Origin: Gammaproteobacteria bacterium
Lineage (GTDB): Bacteria; Pseudomonadota; Gammaproteobacteria; Pseudomonadales; Azotimanducaceae
Reading direction: 5' to 3'
DNA length: 38,388 bases
Assembly: GCA_026709365.1 (NCBI GenBank)
Contig: JAPOTD010000023.1
Location: 1 to 38,388 of the forward strand
The position numbers and the translations under genes were made by a program. The notes below the pieces were generated by a model. The model made no database searches and was not told the DNA's origin. It saw only the letters and a list, made by a program, of their open reading frames with translations. This document shows positions 16,199 to 23,677 of this stretch, piece by piece. Positions within the stretch are counted from its first letter, which is position 1; every line of letters starts with the position of its first letter.

Positions 16199-17125
16199 AT
16201 GGAACCAGCAAGGAAACCATCGTTTGAGACGGAGGATCTGTTGTTCGGCATCGACTGCGAGGCGTTCCCCGTCTCACCAATACCTGCGGTCAACGTCGCC
16301 ACAGTTCCTCAGCGCAGCCCGCTTCGGTATCCGGGGGGCAAGACTTGGCTGGTTCCCCACATCCGCAAGTGGCTCGGAGCAACCGAGCAGCCAGTGCGGC
16401 TGCTGACGGAGCCTTTCGCTGGCGGAGGCATCGTGTCCCTAACAGCGGTCATGGAGAATATGGCCGACCGCAGCATCATGGCGGAACTCGATCGCGACGT
16501 TGCCGCCTTTTGGCATGCCGCGCTGCACCACGGCCCGGAGCTGCGCCAAAGAGTTCTTGGCTTCGAGCCCACCCGAGAAAATGTGGAGGTGCTCTCTTGC
16601 GTCCGTCCTTGCAACGTGGTTGATCATGGTTTCCGAACCTTGGTGCTCAACCGAACCCGGCGTGGCGGCATTCTTGCAGCCGGAGCCTCACTAAGCCGCG
16701 TCGGAGAAAACGGCAAGGGGGTTGCCTCCCGCTGGTATCCCAACACGATAGTCGATCGTCTGAGCGAGATAGCGAAATACGCGGACCGGATCGGCTTTTG
16801 CGAAACCGACGGCTTGAAACTGCTTGAAGCTCTGTTGAGCATTCCCGGCTCGGGCGTGGCCGCTTTTATCGATCCCCCCTACACCGCGGGCGGCAAGCGA
16901 GCCGGGAAAAGGCTATATGCCCACCACAGCTTGGACCACGCCAAGCTCTTTGCAATGCTGGCGGACAGTGGAGTCAATTTTCTGATGACCTACGATGCGG
17001 CGGCGGAAATCATTTCCCTGGTTCGCAAGCACAATTTCACCGCCGTGCAGGTCATGATGAAAAACACCCATCACGCTCGGGTGCCGGAACTGGTGATAAC
17101 GCCGTTTCCCGTGTTCATCCGATGA
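16199..17125 (+). CDS. D12-class (Dam-like) N6-adenine DNA methyltransferase
   Basis: A protein of about 308 aa. LRYPGGKTWLVPHI near residues 40-53 is the SAM-binding motif of the D12 class, EPFAGGGIVSL near 71 is the next conserved segment, and the catalytic IDPPYT (DPPY) lies near 225. Motif order and DPPY indicate methylation of adenine N6. It overlaps the NotI-like endonuclease by 4 bp (ATGA), so it is the protective partner of a type II restriction-modification system. ATG 16199 is chosen; the frame stays open back to TTG 16130, inside moaB. GAAGGA at 16171-16176 is rather far upstream to serve as the ribosome site. Confidence 0.88.
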   Translation: MEPARKPSFETEDLLFGIDCEAFPVSPIPAVNVATVPQRSPLRYPGGKTWLVPHIRKWLGATEQPVRLLTEPFAGGGIVSLTAVMENMADRSIMAELDRDVAAFWHAALHHGPELRQRVLGFEPTRENVEVLSCVRPCNVVDHGFRTLVLNRTRRGGILAAGASLSRVGENGKGVASRWYPNTIVDRLSEIAKYADRIGFCETDGLKLLEALLSIPGSGVAAFIDPPYTAGGKRAGKRLYAHHSLDHAKLFAMLADSGVNFLMTYDAAAEIISLVRKHNFTAVQVMMKNTHHARVPELVITPFPVFIR

Positions 17126-18000
17126 GGGTGCGTCACGGCATCGCCGAGTGGTACGGACAATCCTTGCTGGGGCTCTCGCCCACGGAGCGTCGTCGCTTAG
17201 CCACCGTCGCTTTGGATGAGCATCCCGAGATCCCCAGCTGTCCGTTTCAGCCCAACGCGCCCCCGTGCCGCAAGCCCGGCGGCGTGTGCTCGATCATACG
17301 CTACGCCCCAACGGAGACAGGACGAATCGCTCGATCTGAGGGCGACCCCGTAATCGTCTGCCCAGCTCGCTTTCAGCAGAGCTCCATGCTGATGCGCTGG
17401 TTCGCGGAAATCGTAGGCTTCGCGGCGGAAGAGGCCATGCAGGCCCGAGAGGTGCCTTTCATGCACAGCACCGCCACCGGCAAGCCAGCGGGAAAAATAG
17501 ACGTCGTGCTGGCCCGAGAGGCCAAAGGCACACTCCGATGGTACGGCTTGGAGATCCAAGCCGTTTACTTTTCCGGCAAGGGCATGCGATCTGAATTTCT
17601 AGCAATGAAAGCGGATTCGCGGTCTCAGCCTCCTTATCCCAACGCAAATCGGCGGCCGGACTGGAGATCGTCGAGCGCCAAGCGCCTGATGCCACAACTG
17701 CAAGTCAAGGTTCCCACCGTTCGGCGATGGGGATCAAAGCTCGCCGTCGCTGTTGATCGCCCGTTTTTCGATTCCATCGGCGGGCCGGGGGACAGTCCTC
17801 GACATGACCTGGACGATGGCGACGTGATTTGGCTCGTCCCCAAGCTTGTGCCCAACCAAGCCGGTGGCTATTCGCTGCAGCGCGGCCACTGGGAGGTGCT
17901 TACTCTTGAGGAAACCAATGCGAAACTGCTGGCTGCCGCTCCAGTGCAACGCAGTTCATTTGAAGGCGAATTGAGCAAAAGACTCCAGCCCTTGGAGTAA
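17122..18000 (+). CDS. NotI-family type II restriction endonuclease
   Basis: A 292-aa protein. Four cysteines (40, 49, 56, 80) in the pattern CPF...C..KPGGVC...VCP match the iron-binding domain of NotI, an unusual metal fold among restriction enzymes. Downstream, KIDVV (Asp 127) and GLEIQAVYFSG (Glu 144, Gln 146) match NotI's GVLEIQxxxFxG and form the PD-(D/E)xK-like nuclease core. NotI itself is about 380 aa, so this one is shorter. The start is fixed by the 4-bp ATGA overlap with the methylase. The partner is an adenine methylase, so the site must contain an A and cannot be the GC-only NotI site; the actual target is unknown. Confidence 0.82.
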   Translation: MRVRHGIAEWYGQSLLGLSPTERRRLATVALDEHPEIPSCPFQPNAPPCRKPGGVCSIIRYAPTETGRIARSEGDPVIVCPARFQQSSMLMRWFAEIVGFAAEEAMQAREVPFMHSTATGKPAGKIDVVLAREAKGTLRWYGLEIQAVYFSGKGMRSEFLAMKADSRSQPPYPNANRRPDWRSSSAKRLMPQLQVKVPTVRRWGSKLAVAVDRPFFDSIGGPGDSPRHDLDDGDVIWLVPKLVPNQAGGYSLQRGHWEVLTLEETNAKLLAAAPVQRSSFEGELSKRLQPLE

Positions 18001-18081
18001 CTCCCCGAACCGGCGCAGTATGTCGCACTTGCAAACCATCTGCCCTACAATCCCGCCGCACTTCGTTGATGGTGGCTATCC

Positions 18082-19929
18082 ATGACGCCACTCCCCGTCA
18101 TCGTTGGTTTCGGCGGCGTTAACTCCGCCGGCCGGCTTTCCCTTGACCATGCCTACCGGCGGCTGGTGATCGACGCACTGCCGGAGGCGGAGCGGCTGTT
18201 GGCCTACCAGAGCTTGGCAGCGCTGATGAACCTGGATGGGGATCCCGCTGCCGAGGCGGTGCGCCGCCACGTCGATGCCCATACGCTGATCCGCAGAATT
18301 GAGCTCTTCGATCCGCAGGACATCCGTTGGAACCGGGAAGTCAATCTCAAGGCGCCGGGCGCGCCCATGGAATTTCGGGTGCGGGCCCGGCAGATGCCGG
18401 ATCGCTTGCCCGAAGGCTGGCAGGCGGCGCCGGACGGGGAGGGTGAATTCAGGATTCGAGTGGATGATCAGTTCAAGGCCTTGGTGCCCGATCGGCGCGT
18501 TTCCAAGGTGTCCAGCGCAGCGCAGGTGCCGACGGGCTTCGACCCCGGCGCAATCTACGCCTCACGCAGCCATCCGCGGGGGTTGCAGTTGGCGATTTTC
18601 GGCGCTTCCGACGCCCTGCGCTCCTCCGGGCTGCCGCTCGACTTGCTCAAGCGGAAGGTGGCGCCGGATCAATTCGCCGTGTACTCCGGCAGCGCCATCT
18701 GCCAACTGGACGCGGACGGCTACGGGGGCATGATGCAGAACCGGATGCTGGGCAAGCGCCCCACATCCAAGAACAGCGTCCTCGGCCTGCCGGAAATGAC
18801 CGGCGACTTCATCAACGCGTACGTGCTCGGCTCCGCTGGCGGCACGGCCGGCATCATCGGCGCCTGCGCCACTTTCCTCTACAACGTCAAGCAGGGCCTG
18901 GACGACATCCGTTCCGGGGCCCGGCGGGTGGTGATGGTCGGCAACGCCGAGGCGCCAGTGCTGCCGGAGGTTCTTGAAGCCTACGGCACGATGGGCGCGC
19001 TCGCCGACGATGAATCGCTGATGGCCCTGGACGGCGCCCGCGCACCCGACCATCGCCGCGCCTGCCGTCCCTTCTCCAGCAATTCCGGCTTCACCGTCGG
19101 CGAATCGGCGACCTACGCGCTGTTGATGGACGACGCCCTGGCCCTGGAGCTGGGCGCCGAGGTCCTAGGCGCAGTGGCCGACGTGTTCGTCAACGCCGAC
19201 GGCTACAAGAAGTCCATCCCCGGACCCGGCATCGGCAACTACCTGACCATGGGCAAGGCCTTGGCGGTGGCGCGCAGCCTGCTCGGCGACCAGGGCTTGC
19301 GCCAAGGCACGCATGTGCAGGCGCACGGCACCGGCACCCCCCAAAACCGGGTCACTGAATCCCGCATCCTCAATGAGCTGGCCAAGCTCTTCGGCATCGA
19401 GAACTGGCTGGTCAGCGCCGTGAAAGCCTACGTCGGCCATTCCATGGCACCCGCCGGGGGAGACCAGCTTGCCTCCGTTCTCGGCGCTTGGCAGCACGGC
19501 CTCATCCCCGGCATCACCACCATCGACCACATTGCCGACGACGTGCAAGCCAGCCATCTGCGCCTGCCCATGCAGCACGTGCCTTTCGATCCGCAAGCCA
19601 TGCCGGGCGCGATCATCAACTCCAAGGGCTTTGGCGGCAACAACGCATCAGGGCTGTTCCTCGCTCCGCAATTCACCGGTGGCATGCTCGCCAAGCGCTG
19701 GGGCAAGGCGGCGTTCGCCGCCTACCGGAAACGCAGTGAGGCCGTGCGCGAAGCCCGCTTTGACTACGACGCGGCCATGCGTCGGGAGACGCTGGCGCCC
19801 ATCTACCAGTTCGGTGAAGGCGTCCTGGCCGACGACGACCTGGCGATCAGCGCCGACGGCATCCGGCTGCCCGGATTCGGCCTGCCGGTCAGCCTGGATT
19901 TGGCCAATCCCTACGAGGACATGATCTGA
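18082..19929 (+). CDS. fabY: FabY-type beta-ketoacyl-ACP synthase
   Basis: A 615-aa thiolase-fold condensing enzyme, much longer than FabB/FabF (about 410 aa). The active Cys 262 sits in GACATF, His 415 in HGTGTPQNR and His 453 in YVGHS, giving a Cys-His-His triad. The extended N-terminus (MTPLPVIVGFGGVNSAGR) and total length fit the FabY family first described in Pseudomonas, which starts fatty-acid synthesis by making acetoacetyl-ACP. That matters because no fabH is in view. A TACAAT at 18046-18051 could be a -10 box but lacks a good -35. It is followed without gap by rsmA. Confidence 0.82.
   Translation: MTPLPVIVGFGGVNSAGRLSLDHAYRRLVIDALPEAERLLAYQSLAALMNLDGDPAAEAVRRHVDAHTLIRRIELFDPQDIRWNREVNLKAPGAPMEFRVRARQMPDRLPEGWQAAPDGEGEFRIRVDDQFKALVPDRRVSKVSSAAQVPTGFDPGAIYASRSHPRGLQLAIFGASDALRSSGLPLDLLKRKVAPDQFAVYSGSAICQLDADGYGGMMQNRMLGKRPTSKNSVLGLPEMTGDFINAYVLGSAGGTAGIIGACATFLYNVKQGLDDIRSGARRVVMVGNAEAPVLPEVLEAYGTMGALADDESLMALDGARAPDHRRACRPFSSNSGFTVGESATYALLMDDALALELGAEVLGAVADVFVNADGYKKSIPGPGIGNYLTMGKALAVARSLLGDQGLRQGTHVQAHGTGTPQNRVTESRILNELAKLFGIENWLVSAVKAYVGHSMAPAGGDQLASVLGAWQHGLIPGITTIDHIADDVQASHLRLPMQHVPFDPQAMPGAIINSKGFGGNNASGLFLAPQFTGGMLAKRWGKAAFAAYRKRSEAVREARFDYDAAMRRETLAPIYQFGEGVLADDDLAISADGIRLPGFGLPVSLDLANPYEDMI
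19915..19918 (+). promoter_or_regulatory. Ribosome site supporting a CTG start for rsmA
   Basis: GAGG lies inside the last codons of fabY, 7 bases before CTG 19926. This is ideal spacing, and it supports initiation at that non-ATG codon. Confidence 0.5.
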
Positions 19930-20726
19930 GTCCGCCGTCCCGAGGCCGCAGCGCCCGCGCCAACCAAGCCCTGCGGCCGCGCAAGCGCTTCGGCCAGCAC
20001 TTCCTGATCGACGAGGGCGTGCTGGCCCGCCTCGTCGGCTGCCTTGGGCTTGGGGCTGGGGACGCGCTGCTGGAAGTCGGCCCGGGGCGCGGCGCCCTAA
20101 CCCGCTGCCTGCACGGCTTGGTGGGGCGCTACATGGCCGTTGAGATCGACCGCGACCTGATTGCCGGCCTGCACAGCCGCTTTCCCGATATTGAACTCCT
20201 CAACGCCGATGCCCTAGCCTTTGATTTTAACGCGCATTGCCAAGGTCGCCGCTGGCGCTTGGTCGGCAACCTGCCCTACAACATCGCCTCCGCGCTGCTG
20301 TTCAGGCTGATCGCCTCCGCGGAGCACATTCAGGACATGCACTTCATGCTGCAGAAGGAAGTGGCTGAGCGGCTCGCCGCCCCACCCGGCACCAAGGCGC
20401 GGGGCCGGCTGTCGGTGGGCATTCAGCACCGTTTTGCGGTCGAGGCGCTGTTCGACGTGCCGCCGCAGAGCTTCGCGCCGCCGCCCAAGGTGCTTTCAAC
20501 GGTGGTGCGGCTGACGCCCCACCCGGCAGCCGTCCAGTCAGCCGCACCGGAAAACCTAGAAGCCGTTGCGCGCCTCGCCTTCAGTTCACGCCGCAAGCGC
20601 CTGGGCAACGCCCTCAAGCCGCTGCGCCTGGATTGGGCAGCGCTCGGCATCAATGAGAACCTGCGGCCTGCGGACCTTTCCGTGGCCGAGTTCGTGACGA
20701 TCGCCAACGCCGTCGCGGAGGATTGA
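19926..20726 (+). CDS. rsmA: 16S rRNA (adenine1518/1519-N6)-dimethyltransferase RsmA (KsgA), CTG start
   Basis: The enzyme dimethylates two adenines in the 3' hairpin of 16S rRNA late in 30S assembly. RPRKRFGQHFLID near residues 17-29 is the family's hallmark N-terminus. EVGPGRGALT binds SAM, NLPYNIAS is the catalytic NLPY motif, and FxxRRK-like FSSRRKRLGN is in the C-terminal part. With CTG 19926 as start the length is 266 aa, close to E. coli KsgA (273). No ATG, GTG or TTG occurs in frame before GTG 20019, and starting there would remove the hallmark motif. The CTG overlaps the fabY stop as CTGA and is preceded by GAGG. A base change from ATG, or a real CTG start, are both possible. Confidence 0.85.
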   Translation: MSPPSRGRSARANQALRPRKRFGQHFLIDEGVLARLVGCLGLGAGDALLEVGPGRGALTRCLHGLVGRYMAVEIDRDLIAGLHSRFPDIELLNADALAFDFNAHCQGRRWRLVGNLPYNIASALLFRLIASAEHIQDMHFMLQKEVAERLAAPPGTKARGRLSVGIQHRFAVEALFDVPPQSFAPPPKVLSTVVRLTPHPAAVQSAAPENLEAVARLAFSSRRKRLGNALKPLRLDWAALGINENLRPADLSVAEFVTIANAVAED

Positions 20727-20729
20727 GCG

Positions 20730-21560
20730 ATGGCCACCTACGCCGTGGGCGACATCCAAGGCTGCTATGCGGAATTCGCCGCGCTGCTGGACGAAGTCTC
20801 CTTCGATGAGCGGCGCGACGCGCTCTGGCTGCTGGGCGACCTCATCAACCGCGGACCGGACTCGCTGGCGGTGATGGAGCGCGTCATGGCGCTTGGCGAC
20901 CGCGTGACGGCGGTGCTCGGCAACCACGACCTGCACTTCCTCGCCATTTGGTACGGCGGCCATCCGGCGCGCAACACGGACACCTTCACCGACCTGCTCG
21001 CAGCGCCGGCGGCGCCGGCCATCGCCGAATGGTTGCGGCGCAAGCCCTTCTTTCACCAAGACCCGAACTTGGGCTACGCCATGGTCCACGCCGGCATTCT
21101 GCCGGGCTGGACCTTCGCCGACGCCCAAGCCGCTTCGGACGAACTCATGGAGGTACTGGCGGGACTGGAATTCCAGGGCTACTTCCGCAATCTCTACGGC
21201 GACCGGCCCCGCAAGCTGAAGAAGCGCTTGGTCGGCATGGACCGCTGGCGCATCCTAACCAACTGCTTCACCCGCATCCGCTTGGTGGACGCCAAGGGCA
21301 GGTTGAACTTCAAGCACAAGGGTACACTGCGCGACGCACCGCCGAATTGCCGGCCTTGGTATGAGTTGGCCGAAGGCGCTCTCGATGGGCAACGCCTGCT
21401 GTTCGGCCACTGGGCGGCGCTGGACGGGCACACCGGTAAGGACAATCTGATTGCCTTGGACACCGGCTGCGTCTGGGGGCGCAGCCTGACCGCCCTGTGC
21501 TTGGAAAGCGGCGAAAGAGTCGTCATTCCCGCCATGGGCACCGCCGCCGAATCGCCTTGA
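20730..21560 (+). CDS. apaH: Symmetrical bis(5'-nucleosyl)-tetraphosphatase ApaH
   Basis: A 276-aa metallophosphatase that splits Ap4A into two ADP. The calcineurin-type motifs are in order: GDIQGC (residues 7-12), GDLINRGPDS (36-45), GNHDLH (64-69), then MVHAG and FGHW with the metal histidines. It begins 3 bp after rsmA, and the two clearly share a transcript. In many gammaproteobacteria apaG lies between rsmA and apaH; here it is absent. Confidence 0.95.
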   Translation: MATYAVGDIQGCYAEFAALLDEVSFDERRDALWLLGDLINRGPDSLAVMERVMALGDRVTAVLGNHDLHFLAIWYGGHPARNTDTFTDLLAAPAAPAIAEWLRRKPFFHQDPNLGYAMVHAGILPGWTFADAQAASDELMEVLAGLEFQGYFRNLYGDRPRKLKKRLVGMDRWRILTNCFTRIRLVDAKGRLNFKHKGTLRDAPPNCRPWYELAEGALDGQRLLFGHWAALDGHTGKDNLIALDTGCVWGRSLTALCLESGERVVIPAMGTAAESP

Positions 21561-21590
21561 GCGGCATTGCCGAAACGGCTGGATAGCGCG

Positions 21591-22643
21591 GTGGAAATCT
21601 ACTTGGTCGGCGGCGCGGTGCGCGACGAACTGCTCGGGCGCACCGTGCGCGAGTGCGACTGGCTGGTGGTGGGTGGCAGCGCCAAGGACTTGATCGCCGA
21701 AGGCTACCGCCAAGTGGGCCGGGACTTCCCGGTGTTCCTGCACCCGGACACCCACGAGGAGTACGCCCTGGCCCGCACCGAGCGCAAGACCGCCGCCGGC
21801 CACGCCGGGTTCGCCACCGATGCTAGTCCCGAAGTGACCTTGGAGGAGGATCTGGCGCGGCGCGACCTCACCATCAACGCGCTGGCCAGGGACGGGCGCG
21901 GGCGCGTGATCGATCCCTTCAATGGCCGCCGGGACTTGAAGAACGGGGTTCTCCGCCACGTGACTGCCGCCTTCGCCGAAGACCCGCTGCGGGTATTCCG
22001 CGTGGCGCGCTTCGCGGCACAGCTTCCGGGGTTCAGCGTCCACCCGGACACCCGAAGCTTCATGGCCGACATGGCCGAATCCTTAAGCGAACTGCCCGCC
22101 GAGCGGGTTTGGGGGGAGTTTCGCAAGGCTTTGGCCGCACCGGCGCCGCAAAGATTCATCGAGGTGCTGCTGGATTGCGGCTGCCTGTCGCTCTGGTTCC
22201 CGGAACTTAAGGACATCCGCCTCGACGACGGGCTTGAAGAGGCCGAGGCCCGCTACGGCGCCGTCGGCTGGTCCTTGGCGCCCAATGCCGCCGCCGACCT
22301 CAGCAAGCGCCTGAAGGCGCCCAACGCCTGCGCCAGGCTCGCTGACGACATCGCCCGCCACGGACACACCTTGAGCATCTGGCAGCAAGCGGATGCTGCG
22401 GCGCTGCTCGCCGCACTGACCGCCATCAACGGCTTGCGCGACCCGGTCCGCCGCCGTGCGGCGCTGGCCGTTGCGGGGTTCAAGGCGGGCGTCAACCTTG
22501 ATGCGCTGGACGCCGCGCTGGCCCGCATCGAAAACGAACTCGCGGCGGAGCGTCAGCATTGGCCCAAGCTAAGCGGCCCGGAAATGGGCAAGCGCCTGCG
22601 CAAGGCGAGGCTGCGGCGGCTCGCCGATGCGCAACATCAATAG
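21591..22643 (+). CDS. cca: CCA-adding tRNA nucleotidyltransferase
   Basis: The enzyme adds or repairs the 3' CCA of t[19 protein letters not shown] at the N-terminus and the following CDWLVVGG hold the class II nucleotidyltransferase motif. [15 protein letters not shown] and [13 protein letters not shown] are the next conserved blocks. GTG 21591 is chosen because it yields the family's usual beginning and has GGAT at a good distance; TTG 21567 would add eight residues. At 350 aa it lacks the C-terminal HD phosphohydrolase domain of E. coli Cca (412 aa). It follows apaH by 30 bp. A decayed copy of its 3' end lies at 23562. Confidence 0.93.
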   Translation: MEIYLVGGAVRDELLGRTVRECDWLVVGGSAKDLIAEGYRQVGRDFPVFLHPDTHEEYALARTERKTAAGHAGFATDASPEVTLEEDLARRDLTINALARDGRGRVIDPFNGRRDLKNGVLRHVTAAFAEDPLRVFRVARFAAQLPGFSVHPDTRSFMADMAESLSELPAERVWGEFRKALAAPAPQRFIEVLLDCGCLSLWFPELKDIRLDDGLEEAEARYGAVGWSLAPNAAADLSKRLKAPNACARLADDIARHGHTLSIWQQADAAALLAALTAINGLRDPVRRRAALAVAGFKAGVNLDALDAALARIENELAAERQHWPKLSGPEMGKRLRKARLRRLADAQHQ

Positions 22644-22672
22644 TCCGGCTGACGCGATTGGCTAACCTTGGA

Positions 22673-23470
22673 CTACCGCAGCCGCTCTTGGTTCGACGAG
22701 GAGCGCGCTGAGACGTAGGCAAGCCGTCCTCCTCGCTCCCGCAGGCCACCCAGCACCGAGTCGCCCAGCACGCAGTCAGTGTCCAGAACGTGAAAGTCCC
22801 ATCCGTCCACCACCAGCCACCTACCGTTGTCGGATGCAAACATATCGCCGCCAAAACTCCTCAGATCCAAAGTTCGGCTCCAAACCTCATCGATTGACCC
22901 CGTAGCTGCATCGAACCGCCGTTTGGTAACTCGCCAAGTGCCGCGAAGCGCCTGATCATTATCGGATTCGTAAACAATCTGGTCGCCCACCAATATCCGA
23001 ACCGGCTCTGACGTATCAGCATCTCGGAAAACTTTGGAGTTGAGGCGAAGGTCGGCGAACCCGAGCACAGGCGTCCCGTCCAGCTGCATTCCAAGCTCGA
23101 CGATGTGAGGTCGAAATGGCAGGCTGCCAGATGCCAAAGCTCCGTCAGAATCCAAAACTGAAAAACGAGCGCCATCGAAAGTCGGCAGCAGAACCACTGC
23201 CGAGCCGGACGCGCGACCGCGGCCAACCTTCATGTTGCATTCGATATCGCCAATGACTTCCTCGAGGCGCAGTTCAATCGACAAGGCAGCGTCGATTGGG
23301 GACTCCAAGGCAATGGGTCGGGGCTGAGCGCTTGTGGGCGAAACCCGGAGTTTCATTGCCTTCAAGCTTTGAACCAGTGCTGGGTTGTCGGGCGAGACTG
23401 ACGGTTCAGTTGATCCGTTCCAAAACGCAATTGATGCAATCAACAGCAGCACGGCAAACAGCGTTCTCAT
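22673..23470 (-). CDS. Unrecognised secreted protein
   Basis: A 265-aa protein I do not recognise. Its N-terminus (MRTLFAVLLLIASIAFWNGS) is a signal peptide or anchor, so it should be exported. The rest is mostly beta-like with no clear motif; there is one Cys near residue 77 and another near 231. The C-terminal region (about 205-235) has a repeating strand look (SFGGDMFASDNGRWLVVDGW). It appears less GC-rich than the flanking genes. It is antisense to its left neighbour and lies between cca and a decayed copy of the cca 3' end, which suggests it arrived by insertion. No function is proposed. Confidence 0.65.
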   Translation of the reverse strand: MRTLFAVLLLIASIAFWNGSTEPSVSPDNPALVQSLKAMKLRVSPTSAQPRPIALESPIDAALSIELRLEEVIGDIECNMKVGRGRASGSAVVLLPTFDGARFSVLDSDGALASGSLPFRPHIVELGMQLDGTPVLGFADLRLNSKVFRDADTSEPVRILVGDQIVYESDNDQALRGTWRVTKRRFDAATGSIDEVWSRTLDLRSFGGDMFASDNGRWLVVDGWDFHVLDTDCVLGDSVLGGLRERGGRLAYVSARSSSNQERLR

Positions 23471-23561
23471 CGGCTGTCAGGCCCTTGCAGCAAGCAATCT
23501 GACAGGGTGTGCGTCGAGACCCACCGGCATACGGTCAAGCGCAAGGCGGCCGGTGGGGTTT

Positions 23562-23677
23562 GGCGCTGGCCGTTGCGGGGTTCAGGGCGGATGCCAGCCT
23601 CCGCCCGCTTAACGCCGCACCCCTCCGCGGGGAGAGCGAAGGCGCGGTCGCAACGGCTGGCCCAGGAGCTTCCAGCC
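23562..23677 (+). pseudogene. Decayed duplicate of the cca 3' end
   Basis: The 23 bases 23562-23584 are identical to cca 22460-22482. For roughly 100 bases beyond, similarity continues with substitutions and small gaps. The translations run in parallel: [20 protein letters not shown] in cca against ALAVAGFRADASLRPLNAAP here. It has no start of its own and is not expected to function. It and the intact cca bracket the unknown gene at 22673-23470. Confidence 0.6.
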
